A stretch of 16,877 nucleotides of DNA from Alphaproteobacteria bacterium (lineage in GTDB: Bacteria > Pseudomonadota > Alphaproteobacteria > JABSOH01 > JABAAW01): contig JABAAD010000004.1 of the NCBI GenBank assembly GCA_014238935.1, positions 1 through 16,877 of the forward strand, written 5' to 3'. Shown one piece after another: positions 1 to 6,800 of this stretch. Below the pieces are notes generated by a model that did no database searches, was not told the origin of the DNA, and saw only the letters and a list, made by a program, of their open reading frames with translations. Numbering within the stretch: position 1 is the stretch's first letter; the number at the start of each line of letters is the position of its first letter. Both the position numbers and the translations under genes were made by a program.

Positions 1-217
1 AAAACAAAAAAAGCGGGGTTTGCTTGCTGGCAAGGAACGACGTTTCTACGGACAAAAAGGCGTTGTCAGGCACATATGGGGAGCGGACAACTCCCCCCAC
101 GAAGACCCCGCATCTTTATCTCTTAATGTCTGTTGCGCTCGCGCTCGTGCCTTTTAAATGGCACGCGCTCACGCAACAGACAGGTTACGCGTCCCAGTAC
201 ACCATCTCCCAAAAAAG
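1..217. other. Non-coding region with inverted repeats
   Basis: I see no convincing gene here. A 65-codon frame from a TTG at 24 has no ribosome binding site and no protein-like composition. The stretch contains a 6-bp hairpin (GGGGAG at 78-83 with CTCCCC at 91-96). It also has a possible long-range pairing of GCGGGG (13-18) with CCCCGC (106-111), and the large palindrome listed separately. It could be the downstream region of a gene outside the window or hold a structured RNA, but no RNA family is recognised. Confidence 0.5.
127..182. repeat. 56-bp near-palindrome
   Basis: The outer arms are perfect 11-bp inverted repeats (TGTCTGTTGCG at 127-137, CGCAACAGACA at 172-182). Inside, GCGC pairs with GCGC, and GTGCC (147-151) pairs with GGCAC (160-164) around an AT-only loop at 152-159. 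The only interruptions are one 3x3 internal loop and a 2-nt bulge. No T-run follows either arm, so a simple intrinsic terminator is unlikely. A dispersed palindromic repeat or a protein-binding site are alternatives. Confidence 0.75.
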
Positions 218-246
218 TTGACAAAAGACGGAAAATATCGTTGAAT
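218..246 (+). promoter_or_regulatory. Putative sigma70-type promoter
   Basis: A perfect -35 hexamer TTGACA (218-223) is followed after 17 bp by TTGAAT (241-246), a 4/6 match to TATAAT. Transcription would start near 253, about 95 nt upstream of the small gene at 348. The intervening leader can fold, for example CGGCT (270-274) with AGCCG (279-283). It also contains the palindrome GGTAGCTACC at 249-258. The promoter could serve the whole cluster from 348 to 1618. Confidence 0.5.
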
Positions 247-312
247 AGGGTAGCTACCGCCTTGCTGCTCGGCTATTCAGCCGTAGCTGTTCGGCGTAGC
301 AGTTCAAACTAG

Positions 313-336
313 GAGACTCACAAAGAGACTTGTAAA
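313..336 (+). repeat. 12-bp tandem repeat before a start codon
   Basis: GAGACTCACAAA (313-324) and GAGACTTGTAAA (325-336) are adjacent direct copies matching at 9 of 12 positions. They are followed at once by the Shine-Dalgarno GGAG (337-340) and the ATG at 348. This is one of several short tandem repeats found at gene starts in this window. Confidence 0.55.
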
Positions 337-347
337 GGAGAAGTACC

Positions 348-632
348 ATGAACCATGACACACTAGAAGAGCATCTTCCCACTAGCGTGGCGCGTTGTAG
401 CGACGGGGAGTACAGCTTTCGCATCGAAGGTACCAAAAACAGCACCTACTTTGCGGTCAGCGACACGAGACCCCTGCGTTTTTGCGTCGAGCGTCCTACG
501 AAAGCCGAAGCCGAACAAGAGGCGCGGGATGGCATAGCGTCGCACCGAGAATTTAAAGCGAAGGGAAAGCAACGGGCAAGACACTCTGTGGTCGAACAAG
601 ACTACAACTTCGATACCCTGCATGCCTCCTGA
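348..632 (+). CDS. Hypothetical protein, 94 aa
   Basis: I do not recognise this protein. It is called as a gene because its ATG has a strong ribosome binding site (AAAGGAG with 7 nt to the start) and a plausible promoter lies about 100 bp upstream. It is a small, soluble, charged protein with no signal peptide or membrane segment. Residues about 22-45 look like beta strands (YSFRIEG, TYFAVSD, PLRFCVE). They are followed by an acidic/basic helix (residues 51-76, KAEAEQEARDG and on) and a basic tail. It overlaps the next frame by 11 nt, which suggests translational coupling. A weak resemblance between the middle of this protein (FAVSDTRPLRF) and the next one (FVCKEDPYPLVWF) hints at related folds. 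No function is assigned. Confidence 0.6.
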   Translation: MNHDTLEEHLPTSVARCSDGEYSFRIEGTKNSTYFAVSDTRPLRFCVERPTKAEAEQEARDGIASHREFKAKGKQRARHSVVEQDYNFDTLHAS

Positions 633-867
633 AGAGTTTTTTGCGCCCTTGGAGCGAGGAAAACTCAAAGAGTTGGTAACCCTCTACGGCTACCGCAAAG
701 ACCACGAGGACGAAAAACGAGAGTATTACACCTCACGTTTGGGCGAGGAATTTTTTGTCTGCAAGGAAGACCCCTACCCTCTCGTGTGGTTTGACGATTT
801 GAGCGATGCCTTGCAGATAGGGGTCCGCTCGCCGAAGGTGGTGAGCAGAAGCAGCAGAAGCAGATAG
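622..867 (+). CDS. Hypothetical protein, 81 aa
   Basis: Not recognised. The frame opens at an ATG inside the end of the 94-residue gene, with no clear ribosome binding site of its own, so it would depend on coupled translation. The first 70 residues look protein-like: an N-terminal helix (PEEFFAPLERGKLKELVTLYGY), a charged stretch, then a strand-like FFVCKEDPYPLVWFDD. The last dozen residues (SRSSRSR) are encoded by a 9-bp tandem repeat and are probably not conserved. The stop lies 13 nt before the hisE start, so the two may share a transcript. A frameshifted remnant of a longer gene spanning 348-867 is an alternative. Confidence 0.45.
   Translation: MPPEEFFAPLERGKLKELVTLYGYRKDHEDEKREYYTSRLGEEFFVCKEDPYPLVWFDDLSDALQIGVRSPKVVSRSSRSR
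844..861 (+). repeat. 9-bp tandem repeat upstream of hisE
   Basis: AGCAGAAGC occurs twice back to back (844-852, 853-861) and runs into a third partial AG. It ends 19 nt before the TTG start of hisE. It is in frame with the preceding small gene, where it codes for Ser-Arg-Ser repeats. Confidence 0.6.
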
Positions 868-880
868 AGGCAGACAGAGA

Positions 881-1219
881 TTGACCTCTTCCTTTACCCT
901 TGAGAGCCTTTACAACCTCGTTGTCGAGCGTGCCCAAGCCCCTGCCGACGAGCAGTCCTACACGCAGCAAAGCCTCGAACAAGGCATCGAACGCCTGGCG
1001 CAAAAACTGGGAGAGGAAGCGACCGAGACGTTGATTGCAGCCCTCGGTTGCAAGCACGGCGCGCTAGAGACGAGCGCCGCAAAGCAAGCCTTGTGCGAAG
1101 AGAGCGCAGATCTACTCTACCACCTCTGCTTGCTGTGGTATGCTTGCGAGACAACGCCCGAAGAAGTCTGCGCCGTGCTGGAGGCGCGTAGCCGCAACAA
1201 GACAACCCATCGCCCCTAA
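881..1219 (+). CDS. hisE: Phosphoribosyl-ATP pyrophosphatase
   Basis: HisE hydrolyses phosphoribosyl-ATP to phosphoribosyl-AMP and pyrophosphate, the second step of histidine synthesis, in the cytoplasm. It belongs to the all-alpha NTP pyrophosphatase (MazG-like) superfamily. The 112-residue length is typical of a stand-alone HisE. The acidic metal-binding motifs are present: LGEEATE at residues 43-49 and EESADLLYHL at 73-82. Between them is an insertion of about ten residues (around 57-71) compared with the HisE sequences I know. The start is a TTG with GAGG 10 nt upstream; no better in-frame start is evident. An HIT-family gene follows 33 nt later, a pairing often seen in Alphaproteobacteria. 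The usual hisF neighbour is absent upstream, where two small unknown genes sit instead. Confidence 0.9.
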   Translation: MTSSFTLESLYNLVVERAQAPADEQSYTQQSLEQGIERLAQKLGEEATETLIAALGCKHGALETSAAKQALCEESADLLYHLCLLWYACETTPEEVCAVLEARSRNKTTHRP

Positions 1220-1225
1220 CCCGCT

Positions 1226-1251
1226 CTGATTCTTGTTCCTGATTCTTGTCC
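1226..1251 (+). repeat. 13-bp tandem repeat abutting the HIT gene start
   Basis: CTGATTCTTGTTC (1226-1238) is followed directly by CTGATTCTTGTCC (1239-1251), 12 of 13 identical. The second copy ends one base before the ATG at 1253. The repeat fills nearly all of the hisE-HIT gap and contains no Shine-Dalgarno sequence. Confidence 0.75.
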
Positions 1252-1252
1252 C

Positions 1253-1618
1253 ATGAAAGCCTACGATTCCGACAACATCTTCGCCAAGATTCTACGCGGA
1301 GAGATTCCTTGCAACAAAATTTACGAAGACGAGCATGCGTTGTGCTTTCACGATGTTGCGCCCCAAGCCCCCATCCATGCGCTAGTTATTCCGAAAGGTA
1401 GCTACCGCTCGTTTTCGGATTTCGCCGCAAAGGCGAGCAATGTCGAGCGCGAAGGATTTTTTCAGGCAGTACACAAATGCGCGCAATTGTTACAACTGGA
1501 GGAAGGCGGTTACCGCCTTCTCGCCAACCATGGTGGGGATGCGGGGCAGGAAGTTTCCCACTTCCATGTGCATGTCTGCGGCGGCGGCAAGCTCGGCAAG
1601 CTCATAACAACCCTTTAG
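1253..1618 (+). CDS. HIT-family (HinT-like) nucleotide hydrolase
   Basis: This is a histidine-triad protein of the HinT/PKCI branch, 121 residues, the usual length. Family members are dimeric hydrolases of purine nucleoside phosphoramidates and acyl-adenylates in the cytoplasm. The triad motif is seen as HFHVHV at residues 103-108, preceded by the conserved NHGGDAGQ (92-99). The N-terminal DNIFAKILRGEIPCNKIYED is a classic HinT opening. The ATG at 1253 lacks a Shine-Dalgarno sequence because a 13-bp tandem repeat occupies the space upstream. The gene probably shares a transcript with hisE. Its stop overlaps the stop of the convergent ilvA by 4 bp, so no separate terminator fits between them. 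The physiological substrate cannot be told from sequence. Confidence 0.93.
   Translation: MKAYDSDNIFAKILRGEIPCNKIYEDEHALCFHDVAPQAPIHALVIPKGSYRSFSDFAAKASNVEREGFFQAVHKCAQLLQLEEGGYRLLANHGGDAGQEVSHFHVHVCGGGKLGKLITTL
1397..1520. repeat. Short palindromes inside the HIT gene
   Basis: GGTAGCTACCGC at 1397-1408 repeats exactly the 12-mer at 249-260 in the leader region, and its first ten bases are a perfect palindrome. A related palindrome lies at 1502-1520, with 9-bp arms GAAGGCGGT and ACCGCCTTC around one base. Both copies in this gene encode Gly-(x)-Tyr-Arg, so they may be a genome-wide short palindromic word or chance. Confidence 0.4.
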
Positions 1619-2865
1619 TCGAACCCACGCCTGCGCGAGGCGCGAAAGCCTTGCGCGCGCAGTTTCGACAGCAACTCTTGGATATGCTCTTCGTTCCTCG
1701 TCTCGGCGACGATGTCGAGCTCGGCTTCTTTGGCAGCGCATGCCTCGAACATGCGTCGGTGGGAGACCTCGACGATATTTGCTCCCCCCTCGCCGAAGAT
1801 GCTCGCCACCTGCGCCAGTATCCCTGGCTGGTCTGATATCGAGACATCGATATGGACAAGCGAGCTGCGTCGCGCCATCGTCCTCGTCAGAACGGATGCT
1901 AGTAGTCTCGTGTCGATATTCGCACCGCAGACGAGCAGCACGACCTTCTTGCCCTTGAAGCGTTCGGGGTAGGCGAGCATCGCCGCCAAAGGCGCTGCCC
2001 CCGCTCCCTCGGCGAGCACGCGCCCCTGCTCCAACAGGGTGACAACCCCCAACTCGAGCGCGGGTTCGCTCAAAAGCAGAATGTCGGCAACCCACTTTTT
2101 GACCGCCTCGGCATTCGCTGCACCCGGCTGTTTGACGGCGATACCCTCCGCCAAAGTCTGTCCGCCAACCTCCGCCTGCTTGCCGCGCACTAGGTTGTAC
2201 ATGGAGGGATACATCGCAGCCTCAACGCCAATCACCTCCGTCTTTCCTCCCTTTCCTCCCTCCGTCTTGAGCGCCGTTGCGATGCCCGTGATGATGCCGC
2301 CGCCGCCGATCGGAACGACGACCGCATCGGGCGACTCCACATCTTGAGCGATCTCCAACCCAATCGTGCCTTGCCCTGCAACTACCTGCGCGTCGTCGTA
2401 CGGGGAGACGAACAGCGCACCCTTTTCCTCTTGGATCTCGCGCATCATGATCATGCCGTCGTCCAAAGTCTCGCCGCATTGGACAACCTTGCCTCCGAAA
2501 GCCTTGGTGCGCAAAACCTTCGCGTAAGGTGCCGTCGTCGGCATGACGATGGTCGCCTCGATGCCAAGCCTGCTCGAGTGGTAGGCGAGCGCTTGGGCGT
2601 GGTTGCCCGCCGAAACCGCAACGACACCGCGTGCGCGTTCTTCGTCCGTCAGTTGTAACAGACGGTTCAACGCCCCTCGATCCTTGAAGGAACCACTACG
2701 TTGAAAGGTTTCCAGTTTCAGATACACCTCCGCTTCGCACAACGCCGAAAGCGCCGCCGAGCGCAGGCAAGGCGTGCGCACGATGCCTGTAGCGATGCGC
2801 GCAAGCGCGGCTTTGATGTCGTCCAAGGTAACGGCATTGTATGAGAGCGTGGAGGCTTGGGACAT
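1615..2865 (-). CDS. ilvA: Threonine ammonia-lyase, ACT-domain type
   Basis: This PLP enzyme deaminates threonine (and often serine) to 2-oxobutyrate, the entry to isoleucine synthesis or threonine breakdown. From the ATG at 2865 the protein has 416 residues. The PLP lysine is in GSFKDRG (Lys about 61), the glycine-rich phosphate loop GGGG is at about 187-190, and a C-terminal ACT domain spans about 337-409. This layout (catalytic domain plus one ACT domain) differs from the E. coli biosynthetic IlvA, which has a longer regulatory region. The frame stays open to a TTG at 2928, but the extra 21 residues are encoded by a 14-bp tandem repeat and are not expected in the family. The start at 2865 fits the usual TLDDIKAALARI opening, although no good ribosome binding site precedes it. 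The gene follows cobA on the same strand and converges on the HIT gene. Confidence 0.9.
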   Translation of the reverse strand: MSQASTLSYNAVTLDDIKAALARIATGIVRTPCLRSAALSALCEAEVYLKLETFQRSGSFKDRGALNRLLQLTDEERARGVVAVSAGNHAQALAYHSSRLGIEATIVMPTTAPYAKVLRTKAFGGKVVQCGETLDDGMIMMREIQEEKGALFVSPYDDAQVVAGQGTIGLEIAQDVESPDAVVVPIGGGGIITGIATALKTEGGKGGKTEVIGVEAAMYPSMYNLVRGKQAEVGGQTLAEGIAVKQPGAANAEAVKKWVADILLLSEPALELGVVTLLEQGRVLAEGAGAAPLAAMLAYPERFKGKKVVLLVCGANIDTRLLASVLTRTMARRSSLVHIDVSISDQPGILAQVASIFGEGGANIVEVSHRRMFEACAAKEAELDIVAETRNEEHIQELLSKLRAQGFRASRRRGFD

Positions 2866-2907
2866 GGAGGCTGGGATATGGAAGCTGGGGTATGGAAGCT
2901 GGGGTGA
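2851..2907. repeat. 14-bp tandem repeat, four copies, at the ilvA start
   Basis: Adjacent copies are 2851-2865 (15 bp), 2866-2879, 2880-2893 and 2894-2907. The consensus on the + strand is GGARGCTGGGRTAT, and copies 2-4 differ at only a few bases. The first copy contains the ilvA ATG on the minus strand and the rest fill the ilvA-cobA gap. A period of 14 is not a multiple of three, so the repeat would change frame if translated. Confidence 0.85.
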
Positions 2908-2941
2908 AGATTGGCTTTCCTTTGTCAAAGCGATTCTCGTG

Positions 2942-3799
2942 TTACAATGTTCCTTGGCGAGTGAGCCTCGAGCGCAACTCTACCACGCTGCCGATGACAA
3001 AGACAACCGGCGGGCTCAAGCCGCGCGCGAGGGTGGGCGCGTCCTTGAGTTTTCCTACAACGATCGTCTCATCCTGTCGGGTTGCGTTCTGCAAAAAAGC
3101 TACGGGCTCGTCAGGCGAACGTCCTTCCTTGAGCAGCAGGCGCGTCAGTTCTGCGATCGACTTGAGTGCCATGTAAAAGACCAATACCTCTGCGCTGCGC
3201 GCGAGTTCTTTCCAGCGAATGTTGCGCGGCAGAGCGCCCGTCGTATCCTGTCCCGTCAAAAAGGTGACACTGGAGTTGTGGTCTCGGTGGGTCAGGGGAA
3301 TGTTCGCGTAAGCCAAACCCGCGGGAGCAGCCGATAGCCCTGGCAACACTCGGAAAGGCACGCCCGCCTCCGCCAACCCCAAGCCTTCCTCGCCACCGCG
3401 CGCAAAGAGAAAAGGATCGCCGCCCTTCAGACGCAAGACGCGCCTTCCCTCGCGCGCGCGTGCGACCAACGTCTGCGTGATGTCCGCCTGACAAGGCGAG
3501 GGCTTGCCGCCGCGCTTGCCCGCATACAGACGCTCGACGGGCTTTGGCACCATCGACAAAACCTCGTCTGATACCAAAAAGTCATAGACGACGCAATCGC
3601 CGCGCTTCAGCTGGTCGAACGCGTCGCACAGTTGCAAAGTGACGAGCGTCGGATCGCCAGGTCCTGCGCCGGCAAGCCACACCCAACCCTTTTCAAAGGT
3701 GCGCAAGAAGGGGTGCAAGGAAGTGTGCAAGGAAGTGTGGTAAGTGCGCCTGCTCGACAACAGGCAGGTCTGATTTTTTTCTCCCCCCCTCGCACTCAC
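2942..3799 (-). CDS. cobA: Uroporphyrinogen-III C-methyltransferase
   Basis: SUMT transfers two methyl groups from S-adenosylmethionine to uroporphyrinogen III, giving precorrin-2, the branch point to siroheme and cobalamin. From the GTG at 3799 (285 residues) the sequence shows the family landmarks: GAGPGDP at about 44-50 in the SAM site, GKRGGKPSP at about 94-102, RLKGGDPF at about 123-130, and a later FLTGQD. It lacks the CysG dehydrogenase domain, so this is the single-function CobA type. The start is uncertain. The GTG lies 13 nt after the upstream stop with a weak GGCGAG. In-frame TTG codons at 3730 or 3718 would give an N-terminus closer to P. denitrificans CobA. The intervening residues include a 12-bp tandem repeat and are unlikely to be functional. 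It is transcribed after the coiled-coil gene and before ilvA. Confidence 0.9.
   Translation of the reverse strand: MSARGGEKNQTCLLSSRRTYHTSLHTSLHPFLRTFEKGWVWLAGAGPGDPTLVTLQLCDAFDQLKRGDCVVYDFLVSDEVLSMVPKPVERLYAGKRGGKPSPCQADITQTLVARAREGRRVLRLKGGDPFLFARGGEEGLGLAEAGVPFRVLPGLSAAPAGLAYANIPLTHRDHNSSVTFLTGQDTTGALPRNIRWKELARSAEVLVFYMALKSIAELTRLLLKEGRSPDEPVAFLQNATRQDETIVVGKLKDAPTLARGLSPPVVFVIGSVVELRSRLTRQGTL
3713..3736. repeat. 12-bp tandem repeat near the cobA N-terminus
   Basis: GTGCAAGGAAGT occurs twice in a row (3713-3724 and 3725-3736, identical). It is preceded by a degenerate third copy (GTGCGCAAGAAG). In the cobA frame it encodes Thr-Ser-Leu-His twice, just before the conserved part of the enzyme. 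Confidence 0.75.
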
Positions 3800-3812
3800 G
3801 AGACTCGCCTGG

Positions 3813-6800
3813 TCAGTGCATGCGTTCGAAGCCGATCGGCTCTCGACCGCAAACACGCGCGAAGACAAGGTAGAGCTTGCCGACATCGGACGACATGAAG
3901 GCCATCGGCAGCAGGTTGTCGGGATCGACGCTTTGCGCTCCCTCGAACAGATCTTCGAAGATGCGTTGGTAGGAGTCGACGCTACGCCCGATCTCGTGCT
4001 GCTCTTCGATGCGAGCGTTCATCTTGGCGAGCATGGCGGGTGTCGTGTTTTGCAAGATGCGCTTGGTGTAGGCGTTGCGTTCGCCCTTGTCGAATCGCAT
4101 GCGGCTCTCTTCCTCGTCGTCGTCGAAGAGGTGTCGGGCGATCTCGGAGCATTGAGCGTGCAACGAATCGACGACGGAACGCGCGCTTTTCATAAAGGTT
4201 TCTTGCGGATCGGAGAGCCCTCCCGAAAACAGGTTGCGCATGTCCTTGCGGATAGGATCGGTCGCGCGCTTCAGCTTGCGCACATCGTCGGCGATGGTCT
4301 GCGACAGGGATTCGGTTTCGCTACGCAGCGAATCGACCCTCGCCAAGATTGTTTTTCCGTGTCGTTCCAAATCTGCGGGCAGGGCTTCAAAACGATCCAA
4401 AGCCTTGTTGGTCAGCGTCTCCAGGGCGCGGCATTGGCGGTGGAGGTCTGTGCGCAAAACGCTCAGTTGGTCGGTCAGGGCGGCAGCCCCGCGATTGTCG
4501 TCGGTGACCGCGCGGCTGAGCGACTGGATGTTGTTTCTGATAGCTTCGGCGACCTTGTCGAAAGATCTTTCCGTGTCGCCGAAGCGTTCTTGGACGGAAA
4601 CGAGGGTCTCGCCGGCGCGTTTTCCGAAGGCGCTGAAGGAGCGCGCCGCCTGCTCGGAGGCGCCGCGTTGGTCTGTGAGCAGGCGGTCGGTATGCTCCAA
4701 CCCCTTGACGAGACGCTGGCTGCTCTCGGAGAATCGTGTTCCGCTGCGTTCCAAGTTTCCGACGGTACGCTCCAAGACGCCCTCCAACTCCTCGGCGATC
4801 GAACGGAAATCGCTGCCCGTGTTGCGGAAGCGCGAGGCGAACTGCTCGCCGCTCGTGCGCAACTCTTCGAGGTGCGAGAGCAATGCTGCTCCCATATCCT
4901 TCAAGCGCCCCTCGAATCCCGAAGCGCTCTGCTCGACCGCCTGGGTCTGCTTGTGCAGCAGCAGCGCGATCTTCTGCGACTGTTGCTCCAAGTTTGTCGC
5001 TGAGCGAGCGATCGTCTGCGCGCTGCCCAGGAGTCTTTGCTCCGCCTTTCCCATGGTCTCGCTGGCGGCGGCGAAGAGCGTCTGGATCTGCACCTCCTGC
5101 TGTTTCAAGAGCGCGCTCGTCTTATAGACGCGGGCGTGCGACTCTTCAAAGCCCTTGTAGAGTCTTTCCGCCTGCATGTCCATCGCCTCGACGATACGCC
5201 CGACCTGTCGCAAGGTGGGGTCGAAGGCGATCGAGAGGGTCTTGTTGTGTCCCTCGAGCGCCTGTCCGATGTGGGCGATCTGCGCGCGAATTTTCTCTTC
5301 CAAATTGCTCACATGCGAGCGCGCTTGGTTGGAAACCTCGTTCATCGCCGCCAAATGCCCTTGCAGGCTTTTTTGCACGGTATTCAAAACATCTCCCGCC
5401 TGCTCGGCGCGCTCGAGCGCATGCTCGCTGGTCTCAAGGAGGGTGCCGCTCGCCTCGACATTTTTTGCCTGAACGCCGTCGAAGGCGAGAAAGATTTTTC
5501 GTTGATCGGAAAGCAGACGCGCCCGCACTTGCGCGCTCGACCCCTCTATTCGCTCCAACAGCGCTTCGAAGTACTGCAACTGCTTTTGCGCCAAGAGTTT
5601 GACATCCTGCATCCTGCTGTCGTTTCCTGTGATGGCACCCTGCATGTGGTCGATCGAGCTGTCGAGAGCTTTCGTCGACTGGGCGATCTGATAGACCAGC
5701 GCTGATGTCGACTTTTCCAAGAGCCCTGTCTGTTCCAAGAGTCGTTCGAAGATCTTGTTGTTCGTCTCGACGAGCGCGTGCGAGAGGTTTTCGCCCAAGC
5801 GGTCGAATTGTCGCAAGTTGTGCGCCATCGACTGATGCAGGATATCGCCTTGTTCTTTGAGCCTTTTTGCGAGTGCGTCGTTGATTTGCTGCGTCTGCTC
5901 CTGCACATTGGAGGAAAAGGATTCTATTCGTACGATCGCCTTTTCTGCGATAGCATCGATGGCTTGATCCTGCTCGGATCGAATGTATGTGGTGGCTTCT
6001 CCGATCTTCTCTGCCTGCTCGCGCAGATTTTCAGAGAGGGTTTGTCCTGTTGTGATCAGCGCGTCGGTAGTTTTGTTTAATGTTTCTGCTCCTTCGGTAA
6101 TCTTGCTGCTGAGCTCTCCTGCAACCGACAAGCCTCTTCGGCTCTGTGTCTCGATCGCCGCCAGGGCTGTACCGATCGTTCCCGACAAACGTCCCATCGC
6201 GCTACCCGTCTTGTCGGAATGCTCTCTGAGGTCGTGCAGCCGCTGCGTGATCGCCTGTCCTGATGTGTCCAGTGCACCGAGCGTGCGCGCCAAGAGCCCT
6301 TCGAACAATTTTTCGTAATCCTGCGTACGCGCTTGCAAGCTCTCGTTCTGCTGTTCGAGCCACAGGACGAGGTGGTTGAGCCATTCGCTGTGGTGGCTGA
6401 AGTTGCCGCGCAGTTTGGCGTGCAGCTTGTCGTTTTGCTCGACGACGACGCTTTCCAAAAGTTCACGATCCTGCTCGAGACGCTCTGTGACAGCCTCTCG
6501 CAGCTCCTTCTGCGATTCGAGCGTACGCACGAAAAGCCCTTTCAACTCTGAGTTCTGCTCGAAAATGCGCTTCTTGACCTGCTCTCCTGCCGCGATGAGG
6601 GTTTGCGCCGACTGCCGCACCTCGGCTTCGTGCTGAGCGTTGAACTTGTTCAGGATGCCCTGCAGCTTTTGCGTCTGATCGCTCAAAGTCTCGCGGATCT
6701 GCACCTGACGCGATTCGATGCGATTGACAAGCTGATCGACCCCCGTCGTGATGTCGTGCAGCACGCCGCGCACGCGCGTATAGAGACTGTTCTGCCCTGT

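Noticed and set aside
24..221. 65-codon + strand frame
   Set aside because: TTG start without a ribosome binding site, and the frame runs through the 56-bp palindrome.
1490..2095. 201-codon minus-strand frame overlapping the HIT gene and ilvA
   Set aside because: Arg-rich shadow in another frame of ilvA; no family resemblance.
2851..2907. Possible CRISPR-like repeat array
   Set aside because: Units of 14 bp are directly adjacent with no spacers; this is a simple tandem repeat.
2923..2928. TTGACA on the minus strand before ilvA as a promoter
   Set aside because: No acceptable -10 element lies 16-18 bp downstream; the hexamer may be chance.
3816..5003. Long + strand open frame (395 codons) opposite the coiled-coil gene
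   Set aside because: It is antisense to a gene with clear membrane and coiled-coil features. Its translation has no recognisable domain and no ribosome binding site.
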